This document shows, piece after piece, positions 46,556-57,065 of a DNA stretch of 64,000 nt (the first letter of the stretch is position 1; every line of letters begins with the position of its first letter). The notes beneath the pieces are model-generated. The model worked only from the letters and a program-made list of their open reading frames with translations. It searched no databases and was not told the DNA's origin. The translations under genes and the position numbers were made by a program. Source of the stretch: Macrocystis pyrifera (taxonomy: Eukaryota; Sar; Phaeophyceae; Laminariales; Laminariaceae); NCBI GenBank assembly GCA_031763025.1, contig JASSKH010000006.1:7933691-7997690 (forward strand). Reading direction: 5' to 3'.

Positions 46556-46931
46556 TTAACCGCCGGCGACGCGAGTCGCGGCGGAGAACATCGAAGACCT
46601 GTAGTTCTCGCCCTTCTCGAATAGCTCGGAACCGTGGACGCGCCTGGGCTTCCACTCCTCCACCGGAGTCGCAGCCCTTCCCTTCGGCCCAGATTTTGCC
46701 GGCGCTCGGGTCGTAAAAGTCCGTGAAGTCGTATCCCTGCGCCGTACAGTGGGGGCACTCGAAGTTGTCGTAGATGAAGGGCAGCGCGTTTCCGCTGGGG
46801 TCGAACATCTTGATCATCTCTCGGTTGGCGATGGTGTTGGGTGCCGTGATCCCGTTGAAGGTAAACTCGGGTGTGATCAGGTCGGCGAGGATGGTGTACG
46901 GGAAGAGGTCGCTGCCCCCGTGGCCGCAGCA
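46556..46931 (-). CDS. Host-gene exon, unrecognised protein, minus strand
   Basis: An acceptor-like pyrimidine-rich TTTGCCGCAG precedes 46931. The frame then encodes CCGHGGSDLFPYTILADL, ITPEFTFNGITAPNTIANRE, FECPHCTAQGYDF and YDPSAGKIWAEG, with strongly GC-ending codons, unlike the surrounding repeats. After about GKGCDSGGG the composition turns Arg-rich, so the exon may end near 46650 at a GT (for example CCG/GTGGAG), with the rest of the frame intronic. A CPHC motif suggests a metal-binding or disulphide loop. No family recognised. Confidence 0.5.
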
Positions 46932-46961
46932 CTGCGGCAAACGGGAAATAATTGGGAAATG

Positions 46962-47016
46962 GGCGGGGGGGGGGGAGGGGGGTACTCGACATCATGCATG
47001 GTCGTAGTCGTATGAG
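46962..47016 (-). mobile_element. C-tailed retroposon B, 3' end only
   Basis: A G run followed by TACTCGACATCATGCATGGT and CGTAGTCGTATG. It lies in the putative intron just upstream of the exon acceptor at 46931. Confidence 0.75.
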
Positions 47017-47079
47017 ATAAGGGTTGGTGGGTGGGCAGATAGGGTGGGTGGCTAGGAGATAAGGAATTACAGAAAAGGA

Positions 47080-47662
47080 GTAGGGGGGGGGGGGGGGGGG
47101 GGCGTACTCATTTGTTGCTTGCCTTAGTCATTTGACCATTGACCACGCATCCCTTTCGAGACGGAGCACCGTTCCTACTCCACACCTCCAACAATTGGGC
47201 GCTCATTACGTTGTTTCCATATATTACATAGAAATTTTTTGCTAATCTTATCCCCTTCCTGTTTGGCCTCCTGTGGCCACCATCTATCTCCTAGGATAGC
47301 GATCGTTTTTCTCGCTGCTATTCATTGTATCAAACTCCTCCATGTCACATTCGTCTATTTTCCTCATCTCCTCTTCTAACACATCCCGTTCCTCCTTGTA
47401 TATTTCACATTCCCTACTATGTGAGTTCTACTCTCTATTGCTTTGCCACACAGGCACATCTGTGCGTCTACTTCCTCCTCTTCCAGGCTATTGGTCTACC
47501 TCTTTCTTCTTTTTGGCAGGTCCAGGTCCCCTACACGAAAGCGAAGTTTCAGCGTTTTCGCGGAGTCCATTGGGCCATGCAAATACGTTTTCATTCCTAT
47601 TCCTTCCCTCAATCCCCCGTATATCTCTAAGTGTTTTTCCGATTCCACCTTGTTTCTTAGCG
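47080..47662 (-). mobile_element. LINE, 5'-truncated 3' part
   Basis: Minus strand. It encodes LRNKVESEKHLEIYGGLREG and following residues like the longer copy at 53696, though with frame disruptions, and ends ATGAGTACGCC with about 20 C (plus-strand G run 47083-47102). The 5' truncation falls at LRNKVESEK. Confidence 0.85.
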
Positions 47663-48145
47663 CAGGGGGTGGGGAAGGGGTTGGGGGAGGGTGGACAGGT
47701 CGAGAGTTGGTGGGAGTAGGTAGGTGGGTGAGGAGGGTAAGGTGGGTGGGTGAGTGGCGGATGGGATCCAAACTAGGAGGTAGGGGTGTAGGTGGGGGGT
47801 AGGCGTGTAGAGGGCGAGGAAGGCTTAAGGGTTGGTAGAGGTAGACGGATGGGAGGGGTTTGTAGACTGGAAATGGGTTTCCAAAAAGGAGAGGATGTGG
47901 GGGATAGGTAGGAGGAAACGTGGGTGGGTAGAGTAGGTGGAGGAGATGACTTCATCAAGGGAGGTGAGGTTGGGGAGGGGGGGGGGAGGGGAGACGGTTA
48001 AGGTTTGTTGGAGGTAGGTTGGTGGGTAGGTAGGAGATTGGGAGCGGGGTGTTGAGGGTAACTGGGGGTAGCTAGGTGGGTAGGGCGGTTGAAGAGGCCG
48101 GGTGGGTGGGCAGGCGATGAGTGTTCTGAAGAGGAGGTGAAGGGT
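47663..48145. repeat. G-rich 5' extension of retroposon B family
   Basis: GGTGGGTAGG-type sequence with GGGTTTCCAAAAAGGAGAGG and GGCGATG landmarks shared with 48657-48949. It probably represents the 5' region of another family member on the minus strand. Confidence 0.5.
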
Positions 48146-48656
48146 GCACTCGATATCATGCATGACCGTTGTCGTATGACCATAGACCCTCGCATCCGTA
48201 CAATGCCGGGACGGGGCACGTCGGATTTTCACCGACCAGGCAGATATTGCTTGCACCAAGCGCGAAGCGCCGTGAGGTCCCCGGCGCGTAGCATGACGGG
48301 TGACCTGCATCCTACTAAGAACTGCTTGTGAGGCGGACTTTCATATGGATCACAGCTTCAAAGAGGCAATTTAATTTCCGGTGTGGCACTTCCAGATACA
48401 GCATTGGGGGTACTGTGTAACTGCCTCTAAGGTGCCTTACCATACACACACCACGTGATGCGATCATTCCCTTTGCGCGGAGTAAAGGTGCTCCACCCCG
48501 CAAAAATGATCTATAGCTCGAACGCCAGCTGCAACTGACCGCCAACCTAAAAATAAACAAAACAAAAGAACAACAAGGGTACCCTGGTCGTCTACAGTAG
48601 CTCACGTAGTGAGCGGCATGTTTTACAGTGTCGTTGCCAACCGACGCCAACCCAAC
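48146..48656 (-). mobile_element. C-tailed retroposon B, full core
   Basis: It extends from GGTTGGCAACGACACTGT (5', near 48645) to ATATCGAGTGCACCC (3'). It continues upstream into the G-rich extension at 48657-48949, so the complete element exceeds 800 bp. No open frame follows the family. Confidence 0.85.
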
Positions 48657-48949
48657 CTATGTACTACATATGGCGGGGTGGGTGCAACGTAGGATGGGAG
48701 TCAAGGGTTAAGAGTCGACGATTGGTGAGGGTATTATAAGTAGGTGAGCTTGGTAGGTAGCTGCGAAGGGTGGGTGGGTGGGTGGGTAGGCGATGCGCTC
48801 CCTGAAAAGGTGGAGGGGATAGAGAGTAGGGGAGAGGGTTAAGAGTTAATGGGGGTATTTTAGGTAGGGCGTTTGGGTAGGAGTAGAGGAGGTGGGCACG
48901 GGATCGGTTTCCAAAATAGGAGAGGCGGGGGGGCCGGCGTCGGTTGGTA
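48657..48949 (-). mobile_element. 5' extension of retroposon B
   Basis: Matches 63780-64000 in order: ACATATGGCGG, GGTGAGGGTATT, GGCGATGCGCT, GAGAGTAGGGGAGAGGGTTA, TTAATGGGGGTA and TAGGGCG. Both copies sit at the same side of a B core, so I treat it as part of the element. Confidence 0.65.
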
Positions 48950-49028
48950 GCGGGGGGGGGGGGGGGTACTCATTTGTTGCTTGCCTTAGTCACTTGACCA
49001 TTGACCACGCATCCCTTTCGAGACGGGG
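48950..49028 (-). mobile_element. LINE 3' end, extremely 5'-truncated
   Basis: A G run, then TACTCATTTGTTGCTTGCC and the rest of the last 65 bp of the LINE, ending at TTTCGAGACGG. Confidence 0.85.
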
Positions 49029-49690
49029 AGGGAGGGGTTGAAAAGAGGTTGGGCTGGTGATGGTGTTGTTGTAGCGTAAATGGATGGATGGGTTTGTATG
49101 GATATAGGGTTACAGATGAAGGCATAGGATAAGGTGCTGGCGAGGGATTTTTTAGGGTTTGCAGACAAAACAAGGCAACGCCTTCGGGCGGGGAGGGGAG
49201 ACGGGGGCGTGCGATCAACCAGCGAGGGGCTCAAGGAAAGGATGTCTAGGTGTGGTCCAACAAGTGTGTTTCATTTGCACGACCAGAGCTGACGCAGAGA
49301 ATCACGAAGAAACGTCACGTACAGAAGAGTACACAAAAAAGCATGACCCACACACTCGTTCGACGATGCCATTAATTATTCGTTGGAACCCAAGACACGC
49401 GAGCACGAGAAAATATAACACTAATCTCATCAAAAGCACAACAAAAATAGCAGCTCCCTCCCCGACACCGGCAAAACAAAATTGGGGGAGATAAAAACAC
49501 AACTAGTAACGTCGCTCGGGAAACAAAAATCAAAACGCGGAAAAAAAAATCATGAAAATACAACGAAAGAAACATCATTCGATTAGAAGCAGTTATAAAA
49601 AGGATATAAAAAGACGAGCGAAACAACTACCAATAGCGTAAGGGCGACTGGTACCTCGTCCTGCTCGGTTGATATCTTTACGTCCTACAC
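49029..49690. other. No supported exon; putative intron of the minus-strand gene
   Basis: AT-rich and A-rich stretches without a conserved frame, between the exon-like segments at 46556-46931 and 49691-49769. Confidence 0.35.
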
Positions 49691-49769
49691 GATTCCGTCC
49701 ATGCCCGTCCACAAGCCGGGCTCATCGAGCCACGAGAAGTACGTGAACGTGCCCGACTTGAGCTTGAAG
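49691..49769 (-). CDS. Candidate upstream exon of the same minus-strand gene
   Basis: Minus strand: acceptor-like GATGGTCGCTCAG, then FKLKSGTFTYFSWLDEPGLW followed by TGMDGI with mostly C- or G-ending codons, then GTGTAG as a possible donor. Its codon style matches the exon at 46931. If joined, the intron would be about 2.76 kb and would hold at least five retroposon pieces. Confidence 0.4.
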
Positions 49770-50536
49770 CTGAGCGACCATCACAACGGAAGGCAGTACA
49801 GAGCATACAGGCAGGACCCGGGTGGGGGCGGGGGGGTGGGGGCAGCGCTCGAGCGATTTGTGACAGGTAAGGCGAGTATAGATGGTGTATATAGTAGTAG
49901 GCCGAGTGTAGATGGTTTATATAGTAGGATAGAACAAAACGCAACCATACCTGGCACCGGTAGAAAACAGATAGAGTCAAGCGAAAACGAGAAAGCATAG
50001 AAGTAGAGAGCACAAAAAAAGAGCTGCCGTATTTAACGGGAACAGCAGCAGCAGCGGCACATCATCGATCAAAGCATCACCCAGAGCACAAATCGAATCA
50101 TCAATCACGGCACTAATAAAAAAACAAAACATAAAAAACAAGCAATCACCAAAAGTCAAACCAGCCCACACACTCCAAGTTCACAACAAAACATCAAGCA
50201 GCTCCTATAGCTCAATCTGGACATAAATGTGCAAATGGGCTATCCTCGATAGATCAAGCTTGGAAAACATGTGCAGAGATGAGCTACCCTCCTTACGCGC
50301 AAGCCAGGAAAACATGTATAGCTCACGTAGCTCACCGGTGAGCTAGCTCCTTAAAGAGCTAGCTCGAGCTAACGTGAGCTGATCTGTCCAAGGTGTCTAC
50401 CGTTCGTGCTTTCGATTTCTTTTTCGATTTCTTTTTCGATTTCCAGCAGTCAACTTTTTGATTTTGGCATTGGGTTGTAAATCGTTCATTTTTTCGGAAC
50501 CTAAAAAAACGAAGGGGAACATGTTTTGACCAGGAT
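49770..50536. other. No gene seen; small tandem repeats
   Basis: A diverged repeat of about 55 bp with GGAAAACATGT at 50264 and 50311, GAGCTAGCTC palindromes at 50340-50375, and three CGATTTCTTTTT units at 50414-50445. Confidence 0.5.
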
Positions 50537-50600
50537 GTTACAAGGATTGCCTTGGGATGGGTAATCGATCGGTCTTCTACCCCTATAGCTCAGGAGGGAT
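50537..50600 (+). repeat. tRNA-like SINE, 5' fragment
   Basis: TTACAAGGATTGCCTTGGGA, then GGGTAATCGATCGGTC, then CCCCTATAGCTCAGGAGGG. It matches 13732 up to the A-box-like motif and then runs into (AT)n. Confidence 0.6.
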
Positions 50601-50639
50601 ATATAATATATATATATATATATATATAACACCTTCACA

Positions 50640-51351
50640 TCTTGGATAACATAACGCTTAACGTTTGATTTTAATGTTAGGCGTCAGCGAAAAAAAACGT
50701 AACATCACGTTACTACAGTACGTTATTTACTTTCTGGATTTTGTGATAACATAGTGTTAGTGCGTTATGATATTGGCGGGCGATCGCGCAGCATTGTGTT
50801 AGAGTGTTACCTTGATCTCGTACTGACCGCAGTATATGTGTTACGGTGTTAGGGTATGCAGCCCATAGCGAGTAACACTGTATTAGCGTGTTAACGGAAT
50901 TCCTGGTGGCTATCGTAACACACGTTGAAGGGATAACGTACATGGTCAATTAAACGTTAACATTATGTTACCGTGTTAGCAGCATCAGCCCGTAGCGAGT
51001 AACGCTACGTTAGTGTGTCAGCGGGATTCTTCGTGCTACCGTAACACCCTTTCGATGGATAACGTACACGGCCAAATAAACGCGTACATAGCATTATGTT
51101 AGTGTGTTGGTGAAATTCCTAGGGGCTATCGTAACACGCGTTAGAGGGATGACGTATATGGTCAATACAACGTTAACATTATGTTACCGTATCAGCCGCA
51201 GCAGCAGTCCGTTTCGAGCGACGTTGTGTGAGGGTATTACCGAAGTCTTGCTACCATAACGTGCGTCAAACGGATAACGTATACATGGTATGATCGATAA
51301 AACACTATTAATAGCGTTATGTTAATGTTCTTAACTCGTATGCAATGTATG
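50640..51351. repeat. Degenerate satellite rich in GTAACAT/ATGTTAC, part 1
   Basis: Units of about 130 bp recur, for example from 50870 and from 51000: AGTAACRCTRYRTTAG, then GCTATCGTAACAC, then GGATAACGTACATGGTCAA, then AACGTTAACATTATGTTACCG. The core TAACATTATGTTA is palindromic about its centre. A minus-strand frame at 50713-50949 is a by-product. Confidence 0.75.
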
Positions 51352-51355
51352 TAGT

Positions 51356-51845
51356 TGTGATATGAGTGGAGTACTCATGGGCTATAGATATAGATAATAT
51401 GTTGCAGTCTTGTAGTCTCACAAATACGAGAATAATCCAAAGAATGGATTATCCCGGCGGATATTCCGTTTGTTCGAGAGTAACGTTCTCTTAGGAAAGT
51501 TCCCTCGGGCGGATAACCCGTTAGACGAGAGTAATGTTCCTTAACGCAGATAGGACCACGAAGTGAGAAGTTCTTATATCAGCAGAAGAACGATCGGTAG
51601 CCATAGGAAAGTTCTGTAGGAGTACATCAGATAAGAGGAATTTAGGAGAGCTTGTGGCGTGGGGTGGGACGAGTATATCTGGGCGTCGAGTCCCTCCCCC
51701 CTACCTCTCACTTCTCTACCAGAGCACCTCCTCAGCTCTCGCCATCAATAAGAAGATCTAAATCAAAAGAAGCGAAGCTCTGCTTTCCAGCTGCCAGAAA
51801 CACCTGCGTCCCTTACCCTTACCCTACCTCGGTCCCCACTTCACA
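51356..51845 (+). mobile_element. Solo LTR of the TRIM-like family
   Basis: 490 bp from TGTGATATGAG to CACTTCACA with a 4-bp target duplication TAGT (51352-51355 and 51846-51849). It is inserted in the satellite and has no internal region. It retains AATAA-type and TATA-like motifs common to the family. Confidence 0.85.
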
Positions 51846-51849
51846 TAGT

Positions 51850-52075
51850 GACATAAGTTAGTAGATAACGTACACCTCCAATCTATCATCAACACTATGT
51901 TGCTGCCGTGTTACTCGTACGTGCGAGTGTGTTATAGATGGATAACGTAATGCTATAGATGGATAACGGCAAATTTTTAACGTCACGGGACAGCTTTCGC
52001 GGACGTTAATCGCGCGCCGCGCAATGTATATAAACCCTTGTTCTGGCAGGTACTGGAGCAATGTGTATAGTCATT
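51850..52075. repeat. Degenerate satellite, continuation
   Basis: GATAACGTA, TTATAGATGGATAACG and similar words continue the unit interrupted by the solo LTR. Confidence 0.5.
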
Positions 52076-52079
52076 CCCA

Positions 52080-52690
52080 TTGACTCGAGCCAACTTTTAT
52101 GAGAATCCTCGGCATACATCGATCGACAAAACCAACGACACCGTCATGAAATCTGAACGGAATGCGCTGGCTAAGGTCTCCGACCCAGCCTAGTGTCACA
52201 GTGCTCACACCTCGGTCGGTGATATGTGGCGTGGGCTGACCAGGCGTCCGATAAAAAACCCTTTTGGCGCTGGTGTGTAGAAGACAGACAACAAAAATTC
52301 TCGACCCCTCTCCAATGGCCAAAAATAGACCATTTTTCAGGTTTGACATCGATCGACAAACCCAAGGAATACGTCGCGAACCCTCAACGAAGCGCGCTGG
52401 TCAGAGGCTCCGACCCACACTAGTATCACAGTTCTCACACCTCGGTCGGTGATATGTGGCGTGGGTGGGCCAGGCGTCTACTAAAAACATACTTGGCAGC
52501 TGGTGTGTTGAAAACAGACGACAAAAACTCTCGATTCCTCTCCGTTGGCACGAAACAGAACTTTTCGAAAGTTTTGACGAAGAGCATAATAGGACGCCGC
52601 GACCAACCTCTCGCCCCCTAGACCACGGACTCCAATGATACCTCCGAGGCCAAAATTTACACTCATTGGTCTTGCCCGGTACGAAGCTCG
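52080..52690. repeat. Tandem repeat, 230-bp unit, about 2.6 copies
   Basis: CATCGATCGACAAA at 52118 and 52348, and CTCGGTCGGTGATATGTGGC at 52211 and 52441, both 230 bp apart. A third, strongly diverged unit starts near 52560. Frames on either strand are not kept across units. Confidence 0.85.
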
Positions 52691-53100
52691 TTGACCGCGG
52701 GTGGATTATATGTCCAGATCGAAGGTCAATCGTCGTGTGACTGCGGGTGTGCGAGCTGCGAGCTGTGTCCTTCTTCTTCTAGTTTATGTGCGGCGTAACT
52801 TCACGTGGTTCTCGTGGTTCCCGTAAATATAGCGGTTTTATTGGAAGATGGCGCCCGTCGTTCGCGTTATTTCAGCCATTTGATTGGAATATAGCTGGCG
52901 TCAACTGCCCCGCAATATTTTAGACTTGCCGTCGATAACGTACTGGCGGGGTTTCCACAAAGCAAATGAGGCGTTTTTTTGCGTGGATCCCTCCTAAATA
53001 TCCCCTGGTTTGGGATTTTAAAATATGGAGGCGTTTTTTGACCGGGGATGCCATGCTATCCTCCCCCCGGGGATAGTTTTGTAGGTATCCTCTACAGGGA
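52691..53100. other. No gene seen
   Basis: Unique sequence between the 230-bp repeat and the second block of satellite. GGCGTTTTTTG occurs twice near 52971 and 53030. Confidence 0.4.
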
Positions 53101-53660
53101 TGTCGGCGAAACTGGATAACACGGCTACGCTATGTTACTCCCACACGCCCGCTTTACCACTAGCGTAGCTAACATATGTTAGATCTCGGGAAGATCCTAA
53201 GGGTAACGTAGTAACATTACGTTAGGACGACTTCGGCCCCAACGGTAACTCAGTAACATAAAGTTAGACCCGGATTGTTTGTTATGGTAACACGGTAACG
53301 GAATGTTACAATCAGATCTTTACTGACGGTAACATCGTAACATAATGTTACAGAGACTTGCGCATTTAGGCTAGCATCCTAACATAATGTTACGTATGGG
53401 CCAGCGAAGACTGTAACGCATCTAACGTACGTTAAGTGTTACGTTATCCGACCCTAAGGCAATCAGATGGGGGGTCCAGAAACGTAGTGTTAGTAGTGCT
53501 GGCCATTGCGTTATGTTACGTTAGTGTGTTATCTGTAACACAAAGTTATGTGCTAGTAGTGCTGGCGAACATGGTAACGGCATATTAGGGTGCTATGTAT
53601 AACACTCCTCCTAAGGGTAACTTAATGTTAGTGTGTTACGTCTAACGCTGCGTCGACAAC
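53101..53660. repeat. Degenerate satellite rich in GTAACAT/ATGTTAC, part 2
   Basis: Shorter spacing (about 55-65 bp) of CGGTAACACGGTAACG, GTAACATAATGTTAC, CTAACATAATGTTACG and GTTATGTTACGTTAG. It shares the palindromic core with part 1 but not the long unit. Confidence 0.7.
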
Positions 53661-53695
53661 ACAACTTGAAGCGCAAAAGAGGAGGAGGAGGACGA

Positions 53696-55034
53696 GGGGG
53701 GGGGGGGGGGGGGGGGCGTACTCATTTGTTGCTTGCCTTAGTCATTTGACCTTTGACCACGCATCCCTTTCGAGACAGAGCACCGTTCCTACTCCTGATA
53801 GAGACACCCCCAACAATTGGGCGCTCATTACGTTGTTTCCATAAATTACATAGAAACTTTTGGCTAATCTTATCCCCTTCCTGTTTGGCCTCCTGTGGCC
53901 ACCATCTATCTCCCAGGATAGCGATCGTTTTCTCGCTGCTATTCATTGTATCAAACTCCTCCATGTCACATTCGTCTATTTCCCTCATCTCCTCTTCTAA
54001 CGCATCCCGTTCCTCCTTGTATATTTCACATTCTCTTACTATGTGAGTTCTACTCTCTATTGCTTTGCCACACGGGCACATCTGTGCGTCTACTTCCTCC
54101 TCTTCCCGGCTACTGGTGTACCTCTTTCTTCTTTCTGGCAGGCCCAGGTCCCCTACACGAAAGCGCAGTTTCAGCGTTTTCGCCAAGTCCATTGGGCCAT
54201 GCAAATACGTTTTCATTCCTATTCCTTCCCTTAATCCCCCGTATATCTCTAAGTGTTTTTCCGATTCCACCTTGTTTCTTAGCGCTAGCCTTTCCCTTCT
54301 TTCTATCACTTCTTCTACTTCTGCCTTGTACCTCCCAAACTTCCCGGCGGACATCATCTCTACTTGGTTTCCCCCTAGATCCTTCCATACTTTCTCTACT
54401 ACGCCATCCCACCTTATTCCAGCTCGCCCTTTTGTTACTTTCTCCCGTACAGCTCCATCAACTATGGCTGGCAACCTCTTTTTTGGCATGTTCCTTACTT
54501 TATATTGCCAGTTCAACTTTCTCATGTCTATTTGTCTTGAGTGGGCGCATTCCCAGTTCTGCTCTTAATACTGTATTACTAGTCGTACTTGAGCATCTTA
54601 GGATTTGTTTAGCTGCTGTCATTTGTACTGTTTCCAACTGTGTTACGGGTTTCGCGTTCCCTTCCCATACTTCTCCTGCATATTCTAGCTTTGGTACTAT
54701 CACATTAATCAAGATACATCTCTTAATCCTAGTGTCAAGGTTCTGGTATGTTAGGATCGCATCCATCTTGCCTACTTGTGCCTTACCCTTTCCTATTACT
54801 TTTGCTATATGTGTATCCCAAGAGCAGTCTTTTGAGATCTCTACGCCAAGGTATGTATACTGGTCTACGATCGGCAATTCATCTTCTCCCCACTTTCAAC
54901 TGAAATTTACCGGGTTTACCTTATCTTCGTTGCAAACAACTACTGCGCATTTCTTGACGTTCGCCGTCACCCTCCATTTCCTGGTGTATTCTAGCGCCTT
55001 ATTTATTTGTTTCTGCAATCCTTCGGGTGTTGCG
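53696..55034 (-). mobile_element. LINE (non-LTR retrotransposon), 3' part with C tail
   Basis: Minus strand, 5'-truncated near 55034. It encodes the end of reverse transcriptase (GLQKQINKALEYTRKW, YTYLGVEISKDCSW, VPKLEYAGEVWEGN, then AELGMRPLKTNRHEK) followed by a C-terminal domain with CPCGKAIESRTHIVREC, a zinc-knuckle-like motif usual in LINE ORF2 ends. The frame carries one in-frame stop (TGA near 54896) and one frameshift (near 54500-54525), so it is dead. The stop codon after KASNK lies only about 5 bp before a tail of about 20 C, so there is almost no 3' UTR. Clade not assigned. Confidence 0.92.
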
Positions 55035-56333
55035 AGGAGGACGAGGGGGAAGGAAAATCTACAGCAGCAGTCGGTAGGTGGTCGGTAGTAAACCAACCTG
55101 TGCTGCGGTGCGCTAGCCCAGTTTGGGCCCCACGAAAAGCTTGTGGACACTGCTGTATTCGGACGTGGTGTACCAAGTAGGTTTTTTTTTTTTTTTTTTT
55201 TCGGGACGTCTTGGTGCCTTTTTCTCGGTCTTCCTAAAATAAAACGCACAGGCAAACAAAGTGCAGCAGCAGCCGATTGGAAGCCGGTGGCAAACTCATT
55301 TGTGATACGGTTCGCCTGCCCAAAAGCCAGTTCAGTTTGGGGCCTGCTGTGGAGGAGCCGCGTGGATGTTCGGAAAAACGCGACGCGTACCGGGCAGTAG
55401 GTCGACGTATCCTTTTTTTTTTTAGGGATATCTTTTTTCTCGCCCTTGTGCTCCTGCGGTATCTTGATCCTTCTTCTGCGAATATCTGCGGACGGCTCTT
55501 CTATCTTCCATCGCAACGAGCATTTCGAGAGGTGTTCTAAGTTCGTGTGGAAAGAAAATTCGAGTGGGGTGAGGATATTATTGGGGAAAAACAACAACAC
55601 GACAACGATGCACCGGAAGTCGTCGTGTATCCATTGAGATACCAAGGTCTATTTTCTGGTTCTCTTTGTTGGGGCTGGACGGGCCTTCTTCTCCTTATAT
55701 ATACCAGGTATATATATATTTAATCTTCCGACGGTTTCTTCTATTAATACGAGTATCGTCCATCATCCATAGACTGCTATGCTTCGAGTGGGGTCAGGAA
55801 TTGCAGCGGAGCTTGACGAGAGTGTGGTGGTGGAGGTGAGGGGCTACAGGAATACCGATTATATAAAAAAAAGTCAAACTAGATCAGGTATAAAATAAAA
55901 TAAAACGGAACAGGCGGACCAAGCACGATTGGCGGTGCTTGTCCTAAAGCGAAAAATTAAACGCAGTGGACTTGGCTTCCTACGGGCTAGGCACGGGTTT
56001 TGAGGTTTGGGAGAGAAGTGAAAAGAGGCAAAACAGGGTTGGAAGGGACTGGGGGAATATGAACGTGGGGAAGGAATTTTGAGAGAGGTGATCGTCTTGC
56101 TGGGAGCAGAGGAGAGTCCAGCAGCAGTAGTCTACATGCCCGCATCACTGGGAGAGGAAACTCGGTGCTTCGAATCTGAAAAGCAAGGAGGGGTAAATAT
56201 ACGAGAACCCTAGGAGAAGGACACATTGCAAGAGGAGAAAGAGTAAGTTGAAGTAGCACTCGTCACCGTCACGGAATAAATATATGTGTGCCTCAAGCTC
56301 ACCAAAGGGGGGGTGGTTTAGGGTTGCGAAAGT
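55035..56333. other. No supported gene; homopolymer tracts
   Basis: T runs at 55181-55202 and 55412-55422, and a TACCAGGTA word at 55702. The upstream part of the frame that overlaps the LINE on the minus strand is not LINE-like and I give it no function. Confidence 0.4.
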
Positions 56334-56399
56334 GTGGGCATCCTCGCGTCTGTGAGGGTGCCCGTCATGTCGTCGGGAGGTAGCGAGCTCCGTGTAGAA

Positions 56400-57065
56400 A
56401 CCGCGGCAAAACCCGCAAGCACAACAACAGCCCTATCTTTTCGTCCACTGCCAGCCGGGCAAGAGCGGGGGAGGACTCTCCCGGCATGGATGCAGCCAAG
56501 GATCCCTGACACAATCCCCGTGCCAGGACGGTTGCAGCAACAAGCAGCAACCGGGGCGGGGCCAGAAATCGATTGTTTAGAGCAGCGGGAGACAGGCGTA
56601 TCGACTAGTGCAGTACCTGCGATGGCGGCACGACCCGCAAGCACAACAACAATCTTATCTTTTGGCCCACTACCCGCCGGACGAGGGCGGGGCAGGACTC
56701 TCCCGGCATGGATGCAGCCAAGGATCCTTGACACAACCCCCGTACCGGGAGGGTGGCAGTACAAGCAGCAACCGGGGTGGGGCGAGAAACCGATTGTTTC
56801 GGGCAGCGGGAGACAGGCGTATCGACCAGTGCAGTACCTGTGATTGAGGCACAACCCGCAAGGGCAACAGCCTTATCTATTTGTCCACTACCAGCCGGAC
56901 AAGGGCGGGGCAGGACTCTCTCGGCATGGGTGCAGCCAAGGATCCTTGGCGCAACCCCCGTGCCGGGAGGGTTGCAGCAACAAACTGCAACCGGGACGGG
57001 GCCGGAAACCGATTGTTTCGGGCAGCAGGTCGCAGGCATATCGGCATGTGCAGTACCTGCGATAG
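56400..57065 (+). repeat. Coding tandem repeat, about 222-bp (74-codon) unit, three copies
   Basis: TGCAGCCAAGGATCC lies at 56491, 56713 and 56931 (spacings 222 and 218). Each unit encodes PLPAGxxRGRTLPAWMQPRI followed by PVPG, a Gln-rich stretch and E/K-x-DCxxQ. The first two units share a frame (56334-56843); the third is read in the frame of 56753-57964. Confidence 0.85.

Noticed and set aside
47000-48300. Several Pro/Ser-rich frames on both strands
   Set aside because: Products of GGGT-rich composition in the retroposon 5' extension.
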